From Geodermatophilus nigrescens (lineage in GTDB: Bacteria; Actinomycetota; Actinomycetes; Mycobacteriales; Geodermatophilaceae), in contig NZ_FQVX01000002.1 of NCBI RefSeq assembly GCF_900129495.1, forward strand, positions 930,001-994,000: 64,000 bases of DNA. Reading direction: 5' to 3'. The translations under genes and the position numbers were made by a program. Shown here in pieces: positions 53,576-64,000 of the stretch (position 1 is its first letter; the number at the start of each line of letters is the position of its first letter). Under the pieces are notes generated by a model, which was given only the letters and a program-made list of their open reading frames with translations, ran no database searches and was not told the DNA's origin.

Positions 53576-53884
53576 GTGCCCGACGAGCAGAGCCCCGGTC
53601 GCGTCCACGGCTACATCCACCACAAGGACGACCACCTCAAGCGGCTGCGCCGCATCGAGGGACAGGTCCGTGGCCTGCAGCGGATGGTCGAGGACGAGAA
53701 GTACTGCATCGACATCCTCACGCAGGTGTCCGCGGTGACCTCGGCCCTGCAGTCGGTCGCCCTCGGCCTGCTCGAGGAGCACCTGGGCCACTGCGTCGCC
53801 GAGGCCGTGGCCGCCGGCGGGCCCGAGGCCGACGAGAAGGTCCGCGAGGCCTCCGCCGCCATCGCCCGCCTCGTCCGTTCCTGA
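53576..53884 (+). CDS. csoR: copper-sensing transcriptional repressor
   Basis: 102 residues, all-helical CsoR/RcnR fold. Copper(I) ligands Cys44, His69 and Cys73 have the same spacing as in M. tuberculosis CsoR (25 and 4), and Tyr43 precedes the first Cys as there. Copper binding releases DNA and turns on the operon. Start set by the leaderless -10 box; the operator lies just upstream, so it probably regulates itself and the downstream copZ, exported protein and copA. Confidence 0.94.
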   Translation: MPDEQSPGRVHGYIHHKDDHLKRLRRIEGQVRGLQRMVEDEKYCIDILTQVSAVTSALQSVALGLLEEHLGHCVAEAVAAGGPEADEKVREASAAIARLVRS

Positions 53885-53908
53885 CCCCACCCCCGCGAGG
53901 AGACCACC

Positions 53909-54118
53909 GTGAGCACCGCCACCTACACCGTCACCGGCATGACCTGCCAGCACTGCGTCGCCTCGGTCACCGAGGAGGTCGGCGAGATCCCCGGCGTCAC
54001 CGGGGTGCAGGTCGACCTCGCCAGCGGCGGCCTGACCGTCACCAGCGACGCCCCCGTCGACGACGCCGCCGTGCGCGCCGCCGTCGAGGAGGCCGGCTAC
54101 GAGGTCGCCGCCCGCTGA
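53909..54118 (+). CDS. copZ: copper chaperone, heavy-metal-associated domain
   Basis: 69 residues, a single HMA domain with the metal motif GMTCQHC at 10-16 and a ferredoxin-like fold ([15 protein letters not shown]). Binds Cu(I) and passes it to CsoR or CopA. GTG start with GAGGAG 6 nt upstream. Second gene of the copper operon. Confidence 0.93.
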   Translation: MSTATYTVTGMTCQHCVASVTEEVGEIPGVTGVQVDLASGGLTVTSDAPVDDAAVRAAVEEAGYEVAAR

Positions 54119-54144
54119 CGCGGGCGCGTCGAGGGGAGATGGCC

Positions 54145-55028
54145 GTGCGCACCGCCACCCGGGCCGCCGCGACGCTGGGCGTCGCGGCCGCCGTCCTCGG
54201 TGCCGGCTGGGGTGCCGGCGCGCTCGCCGGCCCCGTCGACCGCCCCGCCGCGGCGGAGGAGCACGCGGCGGCCGGGGAGCACGGGTCCGCCGAGGGCGGG
54301 CACGACGCGGCGCCCGAGGCCGGGGGGCACGACCTCCCCGCCGGGCTCGCCGTCTCCGCGGAGGGCCACACCCTCGACCTCGCCGACGACGCCCTGCCCG
54401 CCGGCGGCGCCGTCCCGCTGTCGTTCCGCCTGCTCGGGCCCGACGGCGCGCCGGTCACCGCGTACGACACGGTGCACGAGCAGGACCTGCACCTCGTCGT
54501 CGTCCGGCGGGACCTCACCGGCTACCAGCACCTGCACCCGGAGCTGTCGCCCGACGGCACCTGGACGACGCCGGTCGCGCTGACGCCGGGCTCGTGGCGG
54601 GTGCTCGCCGACGCGACGCCGACCGCGCACGGGGAGGGCCTCGTCCTGGGCGCCGACCTCGCCGTCGGCGGCGCGAGCGAGCCGGTGCCGCTGCCCGCCC
54701 CGTCGCCGACCGCGGAGGTCGACGGCTACACCGTCACCCTCGCCGGCGACCTCGTCGCCGGGCGCGAGTCGGAGGTCGTGGTGACCGTCGCCCGCGACGG
54801 CGTGCCGGTGACGGACCTGCAGCCGTACCTCGGCGCGAACGGCCACCTGGTCGCGCTGCGCGCCGGCGACCTCGGCTACCTGCACGTCCACCCGACGGCC
54901 GCCTCCGGCGCGGAGGTCCGGTTCGCCGTCGTGGTGCCCGCGGCCGGGGACCACCGGCTGTTCTTCGACTTCCGGCACGGCGACGTCGTCCGCACCGCCG
55001 CCGTGACCGCCACCGCCAGGAGCACCCC

Positions 55029-55032
<4 letters not shown>
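54145..55032 (+). CDS. exported His-rich protein of the copper operon
   Basis: 295 residues. A signal or anchor helix (about 3-25) is followed by a His/Glu/Gly-rich segment ([17 protein letters not shown]) and two similar beta-domains, each with an HxHP pattern ([12 protein letters not shown] and [12 protein letters not shown]). The His clusters suggest copper binding outside the cell; no family name is certain. GAGGGG 8 nt before GTG 54145 favours this start over ATG 54139. Ends in a GTGA overlap with copA, so it is made together with the pump. Confidence 0.8.
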
Positions 55033-57272
<2,240 letters not shown>

Positions 57273-57287
57273 CGCGGGGCCGGCCGG

Positions 57288-57869
57288 TCAGCGCGGCCGG
57301 AGTCCGTCGAGCAGCGCGTCGACGGTCTGCACGAGCAGCGCGTCGACGTCCGCGCCGCGGAGCACGCCGCTGACGGAGAGGGCCGCGACCCCGTGCAGGG
57401 CGGCCCACAGCGCCGTCGCCAGTTCCCCGGGGTCACCGGCGCGCGCCTCGCCCCGGGCCTGCGCGTCCTCGACCAGGGAGTCCGGCCCGGACAGCCCGGG
57501 GCCGTCGTGCGACTCCCCGGCGGCCTTCCCGGCGAACATGAGCTCGAGGAGGGCCGGCTCGGCGGTGGCGAAGCGGACGTAGGCGCGACCGAGCGCGAGC
57601 AGCCGGGGGCGCAGCCCGGCGTCGGCTCCCGGGTCGGCCGCGGCCAGGGCGGCGTCGAGGCGCTCCCAGCCCGAACGGGCCAGCGCGCTCAGGAACGCCT
57701 GCCGGTCGGGGAAGTGCCGGCTGGGGGCCGCGTGGCTCACCCCGAGGTCACGGGCCAGCGCCCGCAGGGACAGGTCGGCCACCGTGCCGAGCCGCAACCG
57801 CTCCGCCGCCCGCTCCAGCAGGGCGGCCCGGAGGTCACCGTGGTGGTAGGGCTGCTCGGGTGCGCGCAC
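57288..57869 (-). CDS. TetR-family repressor
   Basis: 193 residues. N-terminal helix-turn-helix (YHHGDLRAALLERAAERL, LGVSHAAPSRHFPDRQAFL) and a C-terminal ligand domain of the TetR_C_33/WHG type (ALWAALHGVAALSVSG). GTG start with TACGCT 8 nt upstream. Divergent from a short-chain dehydrogenase across a shared palindrome, so it probably represses both genes. Convergent end lies 15 bp from copA. Confidence 0.9.
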   Translation of the reverse strand: MRAPEQPYHHGDLRAALLERAAERLRLGTVADLSLRALARDLGVSHAAPSRHFPDRQAFLSALARSGWERLDAALAAADPGADAGLRPRLLALGRAYVRFATAEPALLELMFAGKAAGESHDGPGLSGPDSLVEDAQARGEARAGDPGELATALWAALHGVAALSVSGVLRGADVDALLVQTVDALLDGLRPR

Positions 57870-57888
57870 GGTGGAGAAGCGTAGTCCG

Positions 57889-57923
57889 TGTAGGCGTTGC
57901 CAACATTGTTGTCGGCGACTACA
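57889..57923. promoter_or_regulatory. predicted TetR operator between divergent promoters
   Basis: Half-sites TGTAGGCGTTGCCAACA (57889-57905) and the inverted partner at 57907-57923 match at 13 of 17 positions. The palindrome overlaps the SDR -10 box (TACATT, 57920-57925) and abuts that of the repressor (57878-57883). Confidence 0.65.
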
Positions 57924-57933
57924 TTCACTCGGC

Positions 57934-58824
57934 ATGACGAACCCCTCGTTCTCCGTCCCCTCCCAGGCCGGCCGCACCGTGGTCGTCACCGGCGCCACCA
58001 GCGGGCTGGGCCTGGCCACCGCGCGCGTGCTGGCCGAGAAGGGCGCCCGGGTGGTGCTCGCCGTCCGCGACGTCGCCCGCGGGGAGCGGGCCGCGGCCGG
58101 CCTCGCCGGCCGGGTGGAGGTGCGCCGGCTGGACCTCGCCGACCTCGCGTCGGTGCGCGCCTTCGCCGACGGTTGGAGCGGTCCGCTCGACGTCCTGGTC
58201 AACAACGCCGGGATCATGATGGTCCCGCAGGGCCGCACCGCCGACGGCTTCGAACTGCAGTTCGGCACCAACCACCTCGGCCACTTCGCGCTGACCAACC
58301 TCCTCCTGCCCTCCCTCACCGACCGGGTGGTCACGGTCGCCTCGACGGCCCACCGGATGGGCGCGATCGACCTCGCCGACCTCAACTGGGAGCGGCGGCC
58401 GTACTCGCCCGAGCGGGCATACGGGCAGTCGAAGCTGGCCAACCTGCTGTTCACCCTCGAGCTGCAGCGCAGGCTCACCGCCGCGGGCTCCCCGGTGCGG
58501 GCGACGGCGGCGCACCCCGGCTGGGCGGCGACCAACCTGCAGAGCCGCACGGAGAACCGGCTCAAGGACGCGGTCATGGCGCTGGGCAACCGGGTGGTCG
58601 CCACGTCGAGCGACGAGGGCGCGCAGCCGACGCTGCTCGCCGCCACCGCCGACCTCCCCGGCGGCAGCTACGCCGGCCCGTCCCGGCTGATGGAGACCCG
58701 CGGCGCGCCGACGCTGGTCGGCCGCACGCCCGCCGCCAGCGACCCGGAGCTCGCCCGGGCGCTGTGGGCGGCGTCGGCGGAGCTCACCGGCGTCGACTTC
58801 CCGGCGGTCCTCCCCACCCGCTGA
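57934..58824 (+). CDS. short-chain dehydrogenase/reductase
   Basis: 296 residues. Rossmann motif TGATSGLGLATARVL, NNAG, and the catalytic Ser (ASTAHRMG), Tyr and Lys (AYGQSKLANLLF) are present; closest in pattern to the WW-domain oxidoreductase/retinol dehydrogenase-like group. Cofactor preference and substrate cannot be fixed. ATG start, leaderless (TACATT 8 nt upstream). Likely repressed by the divergent TetR protein. Confidence 0.9.
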   Translation: MTNPSFSVPSQAGRTVVVTGATSGLGLATARVLAEKGARVVLAVRDVARGERAAAGLAGRVEVRRLDLADLASVRAFADGWSGPLDVLVNNAGIMMVPQGRTADGFELQFGTNHLGHFALTNLLLPSLTDRVVTVASTAHRMGAIDLADLNWERRPYSPERAYGQSKLANLLFTLELQRRLTAAGSPVRATAAHPGWAATNLQSRTENRLKDAVMALGNRVVATSSDEGAQPTLLAATADLPGGSYAGPSRLMETRGAPTLVGRTPAASDPELARALWAASAELTGVDFPAVLPTR

Positions 58825-58826
58825 CC

Positions 58827-58885
58827 GGGGGCCTTCGTGGCGCTTTCGGCCCCTCGGAGGGGACCGAAAGCGCTACAAAGGCCCC
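58827..58885. terminator. long bidirectional hairpin
   Basis: A stem of about 27 bp (58827-58854 with 58858-58885, three mismatches or G-T pairs) fills the gap between the convergent SDR and M56 genes. Plus-strand ...ACAAAGG and minus-strand ends give short A/T runs. Confidence 0.8.
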
Positions 58886-59815
58886 TCAGAGGGCGGGGAG
58901 CAGGAGCAGGACCGTCGGGACGAGCAGGAGCAGGCCCGCGCACAGCAGCGCGGCGGCGCGGGCCGCGGCGGGCAACGGCGCCGGCGGGTCGACCAGCCGC
59001 AGCACCCGGGCGCCGAGCGCGCCGCCGGCCACCGACAGCGCGCCGCTGGGCACCCCGCCGCCCGCTCCCCCGGCGGCGACCACGATCGCCTGGGCCAGCG
59101 TGCGCCGCGGGTCGGGGCCGCGCAGCGAGGCGAGCGCCCGGTCGTCGGCGCGCATCTCCACGAGCTCCCGCACCGCGGCGTGCGCCCGGGCGGCCGCAGG
59201 CAGCACCGGCAGCGCCGCCTCCCACGCCACGAACGGCAGCAGGTAGAGGTGGTGGTGCTCGGCCAGGTGCGCCCGCTCGTGCGCGACGACGGCGGCGAGC
59301 TGGTCGTCGTCGAGCTCGGCGACCATGCCCGAGGAGAGCACCAGCAGCGGGCGGGCGCCGGGGATGCAGAAGGCCACCGGCGCCGGGTGCTCGAGCAGCC
59401 GGGCGTCGGGCGCGGCGGGCGAGGGCCGCACCACCAGCTCGAGCAGCTCGCGGTGCCGGCGGCGGGTGCGGGCGGTACGCGCCCAGGACAGCGCGAGGAC
59501 CCCGAGCAGCTCGGCCGCCAGCACGGCGGCGAGGGTCAGGGTGACCCAGTGGTCGCCGCGGACGGGGTCGACGGCGGGGTGCCCGCGCAGCACCGCCCAC
59601 CCGGCCTCGGGCAGGGAGTGCCCCCAGGGCGCCAGGCCGTGCACGAGCAGCGCACCGATGATCGACAGGCCACCGGCCAGCCCGATCGCCTGCCAGCAGA
59701 CCAGCGCCACGAGCGGGTCGCGCCGGGGCCAGCGGGCGCGGCCGAGCAGCGCCGGCACCGGCCAGGCCAGCAGCGCCGCGAGGACCGCCAGCGCCGCGGC
59801 GGTCGCGGGCAGCAC
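58886..59815 (-). CDS. M56 family membrane metallopeptidase (BlaR1/MecR1-like)
   Basis: 309 residues with about four membrane helices and a cytoplasmic-facing zinc protease motif HERAH (VVAHERAHLAEHHHLY) plus the downstream Glu in RELVEMRADDRAL. There is no C-terminal penicillin-binding sensor domain, unlike BlaR1, so the signal must be sensed by the membrane part. It presumably cleaves the BlaI repressor encoded 15 bp upstream. GTG start. Confidence 0.9.
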   Translation of the reverse strand: MLPATAAALAVLAALLAWPVPALLGRARWPRRDPLVALVCWQAIGLAGGLSIIGALLVHGLAPWGHSLPEAGWAVLRGHPAVDPVRGDHWVTLTLAAVLAAELLGVLALSWARTARTRRRHRELLELVVRPSPAAPDARLLEHPAPVAFCIPGARPLLVLSSGMVAELDDDQLAAVVAHERAHLAEHHHLYLLPFVAWEAALPVLPAAARAHAAVRELVEMRADDRALASLRGPDPRRTLAQAIVVAAGGAGGGVPSGALSVAGGALGARVLRLVDPPAPLPAAARAAALLCAGLLLLVPTVLLLLPAL

Positions 59816-59830
59816 GTCAGGAGACGCGGC

Positions 59831-60193
59831 TCAGCGGGCGGCGCCCGGCGCGGTGCCGTCCAGCAGCGCGCGCAGCAGGCGAGCCTCCTCCGGGTCGACC
59901 CCGCCGACGAAGCGGGCGAGCACGGCCTGCCGGTCGGCGGACGCGCCGAGCACCTCGTGCATGAGCTCGGCGGCGTGCTGCTCGCGCGTGGCGCGCGGGC
60001 GGAACCGGCGCGGACGCGCCTCGTCGTGCTCGACGAAGCCCTTGGCCTCCAGCCGCGACAGCACCGTGTGCACGGTGGTGAGCGCCAGCTCGCGGTCGGC
60101 GAGCGCGTCGCGCAGCTCGGCCGCCGCGACCGGCCCGTCGGCCGCCCACAGCACGTCCATGACCGTCCGCTCCAGGTCACCCAGCGACGCCAC
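59831..60193 (-). CDS. BlaI/MecI-family repressor
   Basis: 120 residues: winged helix (LGDLERTVMDVLWAADGPVA, TTVHTVLSRLEAKGFVEH) and a C-terminal dimerisation helix pair. GTG 60193 has GGAGGGGAGG upstream; a longer frame from 60265 would start inside the regulatory region. Operators of the form TTCTAC-N5-GTAGAA lie before this gene and twice before cydA, so it probably represses both itself and cytochrome bd. First gene of the blaI-M56 operon. Confidence 0.92.
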   Translation of the reverse strand: MASLGDLERTVMDVLWAADGPVAAAELRDALADRELALTTVHTVLSRLEAKGFVEHDEARPRRFRPRATREQHAAELMHEVLGASADRQAVLARFVGGVDPEEARLLRALLDGTAPGAAR

Positions 60194-60211
60194 GACGCCT
60201 CCCCTCCTCGT

Positions 60212-60228
60212 TTCTACCCAGCGTAGAA
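60212..60228 (-). promoter_or_regulatory. BlaI-type operator 1 (blaI side)
   Basis: TTCTAC-CCAGC-GTAGAA, a 6-bp perfect inverted repeat. On the minus strand it contains TACGCT, a possible -10 box, about 26 nt before the blaI start. Confidence 0.7.
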
Positions 60229-60279
60229 CGCCGGTCCGGGCGGGCGCACGGACCCTGTCGCGCACCTCACCCCGACGCG

Positions 60280-60296
60280 TTCTACGAGACGTAGAA
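60280..60296 (+). promoter_or_regulatory. BlaI-type operator 2 (cydA side)
   Basis: TTCTAC-GAGAC-GTAGAA, same arms and spacing as operators 1 and 3. Confidence 0.72.
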
Positions 60297-60302
60297 ACAG
60301 AG

Positions 60303-60319
60303 TTCTACGAGGCGTAGAA
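60303..60319 (+). promoter_or_regulatory. BlaI-type operator 3 (cydA side)
   Basis: TTCTAC-GAGGC-GTAGAA, 23 bp downstream of operator 2, about two helical turns, which would suit two dimers on the same face. Confidence 0.72.
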
Positions 60320-60365
60320 AGGAGGTGTCGGCACGAGGGTCGAGCCGGCGTGAGGAGCAGGCCCC

Positions 60366-61934
60366 GTGGACCTCCTGGCCCTGGACACGTTGGACGTCGC
60401 CCGCTGGCAGTTCGGCATCACGACCGTCTACCACTTCCTCATGGTCCCGCTGACCATCGGTCTCGGGATCCTGGTCGCCGTCATGCACACCATGTGGGTG
60501 CGCACGAGCAGGCCCGAGTGGCTCCGGATGACCCGCTTCTGGGGCAAGGTCTACCTGGTCAACTTCGTGCTCGGCGTGGCCACCGGTCTCGTGCAGGAGT
60601 TCCAGTTCGGCCTCGCCTGGAGCGAGTACTCGCGCTTCGTCGGCGACGTCTTCGGCTCGCTGCTGGCGATGGAGGCGCTGCTCGCCTTCTTCCTCGAGTC
60701 GACCTTCCTCGGCCTGTGGATCTTCGGCTGGGGCCGCATCCCGAAGCGGCTGCAGCTCGCCGCGCTGTGGGCGGCGGTCATCGGCTCGATCGTCAGCGCG
60801 TACTTCATCATCGCGGCCAACTCGTGGATGCAGCACCCGGTCGGCGTCACCGTCGGGCCCGACGGCCGGCCGCAGCACGTCGACTTCCTCGCCGTCCTCA
60901 CCAACAACACGGCGCTGGCCGCGTTCAGCCACGCGATCGTCGCCGCGCTCATGGTCGCGGGTGCCCTGCTGGTCGGCGTCGGCCTGTACCAGCTGCGCAA
61001 GCGGAAGCTGGCCGAGGCGCCCACCTCGGACGTCGACCACTCGGTGTGGCGCCGCTCGGTGCGGGTGGGCGGCTTCGTGTCGCTGGCCGCGTTCGTCCTC
61101 GTCGCCGTCACCGGCGACTGGCAGGGCAAGCTCATGTACCAGCAGCAGCCGCTCAAGATGAGCTCCGCCGAGGCGCTCTGCGAGACCGAGGCCCCGGCAC
61201 CCTTCTCGATCTTCGCCTGGGCCAAGCTCGGCTCCAACGAGTGCGACGACGTGCACAGCTGGACCGTCCCCGGCCTGCTCTCCTTCCTCGCCCACAGCGA
61301 CTTCGAGACCGCCGTCCCCGGGGTCAACGAGCTGCAGGAGCAGTACGCCGACGTCTACGGCGAGACCTACCCCGACGACCCGTCGTTCGGCGAGCGCGCC
61401 GGCGAGGAGATCGACTACACCCCGGTCCTGGCGGTCACCTACTGGAGCTTCCGGCTCATGATCGGCATGGGCGCGGTGTCGGCCGGTGTCGCGGCCTACG
61501 CGCTCTGGTCGACCCGCGGCGGCCGGGTGCCCACCTCACGGGTCGGTGTGTACGGCTCGCTGCTCGCCGTCGGCGCGCCCTTCGTCGCCAACGCGGCCGG
61601 CTGGGTGTTCACCGAGATGGGCCGCCAGCCCTTCGTCGTCTACCCGAACCCGGACGTCCCGGTCGGCGAGCAGGTCTACTTCTTCACCGCCCAGGCCGTC
61701 TCGCCCGGCGTCACCACCGCGGAGGTCTGGACCTCGCTGGTCAGCCTCGGCGTCCTCTACGGCGCGCTCGCCGTCGTCGAGCTGGTCCTGCTCACCCGGC
61801 TGGTCCGCCGGGGCGTGACCACCGGCGACACCACCCCGACGCCGCCCGCCGTGGGCAGCTCGTCCCGGGACGACGACGACCGTCCCGACGGCGGCCCGCG
61901 GTCCGACGATGACGTCCTCTCCTTCGCCTACTAG
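60366..61934 (+). CDS. cydA: cytochrome bd ubiquinol/menaquinol oxidase subunit I
   Basis: 522 residues. Haem ligands correspond to His23 (TTVYHFLMVPL), His189 (AAFSHAIV) and a Met in SFRLMIGMG; Glu103 and Glu111 lie in AMEALLAFFLESTFLG. The GRQPF motif stands in place of the usual GRQPW, and the Q-loop is of the short type. High-affinity terminal oxidase used under low oxygen or respiratory stress. GTG start with GAGGAG upstream. A charged Asp/Arg tail ends the protein. Confidence 0.96.
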   Translation: MDLLALDTLDVARWQFGITTVYHFLMVPLTIGLGILVAVMHTMWVRTSRPEWLRMTRFWGKVYLVNFVLGVATGLVQEFQFGLAWSEYSRFVGDVFGSLLAMEALLAFFLESTFLGLWIFGWGRIPKRLQLAALWAAVIGSIVSAYFIIAANSWMQHPVGVTVGPDGRPQHVDFLAVLTNNTALAAFSHAIVAALMVAGALLVGVGLYQLRKRKLAEAPTSDVDHSVWRRSVRVGGFVSLAAFVLVAVTGDWQGKLMYQQQPLKMSSAEALCETEAPAPFSIFAWAKLGSNECDDVHSWTVPGLLSFLAHSDFETAVPGVNELQEQYADVYGETYPDDPSFGERAGEEIDYTPVLAVTYWSFRLMIGMGAVSAGVAAYALWSTRGGRVPTSRVGVYGSLLAVGAPFVANAAGWVFTEMGRQPFVVYPNPDVPVGEQVYFFTAQAVSPGVTTAEVWTSLVSLGVLYGALAVVELVLLTRLVRRGVTTGDTTPTPPAVGSSSRDDDDRPDGGPRSDDDVLSFAY

Positions 61935-61946
61935 GAGCTCCCTGCC

Positions 61947-62966
61947 ATGGACCTGCAGACCCTGTGGTTCGCCGCCGTCGCGGTGCTGTGGACCGGCTTC
62001 CTGCTGCTCGAGGGCTTCGACTTCGGCGTCGCGGCGCTGCTGCCGGTGCTCGGCCGCCGCACCGCCGACCGGCACCTCATGCTGCGCACCATCGGCCCCG
62101 TCTGGGACGGCAACGAGGTCTGGCTGGTCACCGCCGTCGGCGCGGTGTTCGCCGCCTTCCCCGGCTGGTACGCCACCTGGCTGCCGGCGCTGTACCTGCC
62201 CTTCGTCCTGGTGCTGCTCGGCCTGATCGTGCGGGCGGTGGCCTTCGAGTGGCGGCACCAGTCGCACGACCCGCGGTGGGACGCCACCTGGACGCGCGTC
62301 ATCACCGGCGGCTCGCTGGTGGCCGCGGCCGGCATCGGCGCCGCGCTCGGCGCCACCACGCTGGGGCTGCCGGTCGACGGCGACGGGACCCGGGTGGGCG
62401 GCGCGTTCGCCGGCCTCGGCTGGTCCTCGCTGCTCGGCGCGGTCGCCGTCGTGGCGTACTCGCTGGTGCACGGCGCGCTGTTCCTCGCGCTCAAGACCGA
62501 CGGCCCGCTGCGGCTGCGGGCGCGCGCGTTCGCGCTCCGCTCCGCGCCGGTGGGCGCGCTGCCGCTGCTGGCGTGGGCGGGGCTCGTGCACCTGCGCTCG
62601 GGCACCGTGGTCACCGGCGTGCTGTGGCTGGTCGCCGCGCTGGCCGTCGTCGTCACCTGGACCCGGGTGCGCCTCGACCGCGAGGGGCAGGCCTTCGCCG
62701 GCTGGGCCACCGTGCTGCTGGCCTCCGCGGCGACGCTGTTCGGCGCCGCCTTCCCGGTGGTCGTCCCCTCGACCGTCGACCCGGCCTTCGACCTCACCGT
62801 CGCGCAGGCCTCGGTCAGTGACTACACGCTGGGCATCATGACGTGGGTGGCCGCGGTCGGTCTGCCGGTGGTGCTGGCCTACCAGGCGTGGACGTACTGG
62901 GTGTTCCGCCGGCGCCTCACCGCCGAGCCCCAGCACGACGACGCCGCGGACCCGGTGGCCGCCTGA
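61947..62966 (+). CDS. cydB: cytochrome bd oxidase subunit II
   Basis: 339 residues, eight or nine membrane helices. Conserved LEGFDFGVAALLP near the N-terminus, the GPVWDGNEVWLV motif and SDYTLGIMTW near the end. Pairs with CydA. The ribosome site TAGGAG overlaps the cydA stop. Its stop overlaps the cydD start (TGATG). Confidence 0.96.
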   Translation: MDLQTLWFAAVAVLWTGFLLLEGFDFGVAALLPVLGRRTADRHLMLRTIGPVWDGNEVWLVTAVGAVFAAFPGWYATWLPALYLPFVLVLLGLIVRAVAFEWRHQSHDPRWDATWTRVITGGSLVAAAGIGAALGATTLGLPVDGDGTRVGGAFAGLGWSSLLGAVAVVAYSLVHGALFLALKTDGPLRLRARAFALRSAPVGALPLLAWAGLVHLRSGTVVTGVLWLVAALAVVVTWTRVRLDREGQAFAGWATVLLASAATLFGAAFPVVVPSTVDPAFDLTVAQASVSDYTLGIMTWVAAVGLPVVLAYQAWTYWVFRRRLTAEPQHDDAADPVAA

Positions 62967-64000
62967 TGGGCCGCCCCCGCGCGGCGGGCCCGGCCCGGGG
63001 GCCGCTCGCGCCGCTGGCCGGGGTGCCGGGCGTGCCCGGCGCCCTGGCCCGGGCGGCCGCCGCGGCCCTGGGGTCGACGGCGGGGCTGGTCCTGCTCGCC
63101 GCCGGCCTCGCGCACGCCCTCGCCCGCGCCGCCGGGTTCGCCGACGGCGCGCTGGGCGGGCCGCTCGCGCTGGCCGCCGCCGGCGCGGTGCTGCGCGCGG
63201 TCGCCGGCACCCTCGGCGAGCGGGCCGCCGCCCGCGACGCCCGCCGCGCCGAGGACGCGCTGCGCCGCTCCCTGCTCGAGCGGCTGGCCGCCTCCCCGGC
63301 CGCGGTCGCCGCCGCCGGCGGTCCGGCGCCCGCCGCCGTGCTCGCCACCACCCGGCTCGCCGACCTCGCGCCGGGCCTGGCCGGCTACCTGCCCGCGCTG
63401 GCGCAGGCCGCCGTCGTCCCGCCGGTGCTCCTGGTCGTCCTCGCCGCCACCGACCTGCTGTCGGCGGGCCTGGTCGCGGTCACCCTGCCGCTGGTGCCGC
63501 TGTTCATGGCGCTGGTCGGCCTCGCCACCCGCGACGGCACCACCGACGCCGCCCGCGCCCTCGACCGGCTCGCCGCGCACGTCGCCGAGCTGGTCCGCGG
63601 CTTGCCCGTGCTCGTGGGCCTCGGCCGCGCCGCCGAGCAGGTGGCCGCGCTCGCCGAGCTCGGCGAGGCCTCCCGCCGCCGCACGCTGGCCACGCTGCGG
63701 CTGGCCTTCCTCTCCGCGCTGGTGCTGGAGCTGATCGCCACGCTGTCGGTGGCACTGGTCGCGGTGACCGTCGGCCTGCGCCTGGTGCACGGCGACCTCG
63801 GCCTCGCCGTCGGGCTCACCGCGCTGCTGCTCGCGCCCGAGGCCTTCGCGCCGCTGCGCGCGCTCGGCACCGCCCACCACGCCGGCGAGGCCGCCACCCT
63901 CGCCGCCGCCGAGGCCCGCGCGGTGCTCGCCGCCCCGGCCCCTTCGGAGGGCGCGGCCGGCGACGGCGACCCGCGCGGCGCCGACGTCGCCGTCACCGGG
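62966..64000 (+). CDS. cydD: thiol reductant ABC exporter subunit CydD (3' end outside window)
   Basis: 345 codons visible, open to the window edge. Six membrane helices of an ABC exporter domain, with the CydD-type ending FAPLRALGTAHHAGEAATLA; the ATPase domain would begin just beyond the edge. CydDC exports glutathione/cysteine-type thiols (probably mycothiol-linked compounds or cysteine here) and is needed to assemble cytochrome bd. The ATG overlaps the cydB stop. Confidence 0.9.
   Translation, partial: MGRPRAAGPARGPLAPLAGVPGVPGALARAAAAALGSTAGLVLLAAGLAHALARAAGFADGALGGPLALAAAGAVLRAVAGTLGERAAARDARRAEDALRRSLLERLAASPAAVAAAGGPAPAAVLATTRLADLAPGLAGYLPALAQAAVVPPVLLVVLAATDLLSAGLVAVTLPLVPLFMALVGLATRDGTTDAARALDRLAAHVAELVRGLPVLVGLGRAAEQVAALAELGEASRRRTLATLRLAFLSALVLELIATLSVALVAVTVGLRLVHGDLGLAVGLTALLLAPEAFAPLRALGTAHHAGEAATLAAAEARAVLAAPAPSEGAAGDGDPRGADVAVTG

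Overview
The window is very GC-rich, with short gaps, frequent GTG starts, GTGA or ATGA stop-start overlaps and actinobacterial marker genes (IdeR, DUF4193, DUF3039, DUF3099, DUF3710, Cei, polyphosphate glucokinase, two HrdB-like sigma factors). It is chromosomal DNA of an actinobacterium, most likely of the Geodermatophilaceae type (Blastococcus, Geodermatophilus, Modestobacter); that family call is inference. From about 6.4 to 21 kb the gene order follows the block I recall from Mycobacterium tuberculosis as Rv2689c to Rv2703: RNA methyltransferase, APC permease, ceoB, ceoC, DUF3159, OB-fold protein, DUF3710, dut, DUF4193, cei, suhB, ppgK, sigA. The sigB and ideR genes follow at 31 to 38 kb, also as in mycobacteria. 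I found no rRNA, tRNA, CRISPR array, insertion sequence or prophage.

Layout. 0-5 kb: the end of a 3-hydroxyacyl-CoA dehydrogenase, dxs with a coupled thiamine-binding protein, and a ROK regulator. 5-11 kb: small conserved genes, an RNA methyltransferase, a KimA-like permease and two RCK potassium proteins. 11-21 kb: the conserved dut-suhB-ppgK-sigA block. 21-30 kb: a DUF7455 protein, a VanW protein, a BrkB membrane protein, pseudouridine catabolism genes and small genes. 30-38 kb: a predicted iron box in front of a degenerate ABC ATPase, dtd, sigB, a GNAT/acyl-CoA synthetase fusion coupled to an AcuC deacetylase, and ideR. 38-43 kb: an S9 peptidase, DUF4192, a lipoprotein and a Dabb protein. 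43-48.6 kb: a tightly coupled glycosyltransferase/methyltransferase/toroid-fold operon of unknown product. 48.6-53.5 kb: a hairpin-rich gap, membrane and regulatory genes, and an Hsp20/MerR pair. 53.5-57.3 kb: a copper locus (csoR, copZ, a His-rich exported protein, copA). 57-59 kb: a divergent TetR/SDR pair. 59-64 kb: an M56 peptidase and BlaI repressor divergent from cydABD, with three matching operators between them.

Regulation. Most genes without a Shine-Dalgarno sequence have a -10 box of the form TANNNT or CANNNT only 6 to 8 nt before the start codon, so leaderless transcripts look common. Several starts were chosen on that basis. sigB has a GGAACA-N17-CGTT promoter of the SigH/SigE type. 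A dispersed repeat of about 75 bp sits between gene ends at six places, and its termini supply or abut the stop codons.

The most promising leads are the BlaI/M56 control of cytochrome bd, the iron-box gene with a lost Walker A motif, the glycoconjugate operon, the stop-codon-anchored repeat family, and the KimA-like permease beside two RCK proteins with no Trk or Ktr channel nearby.
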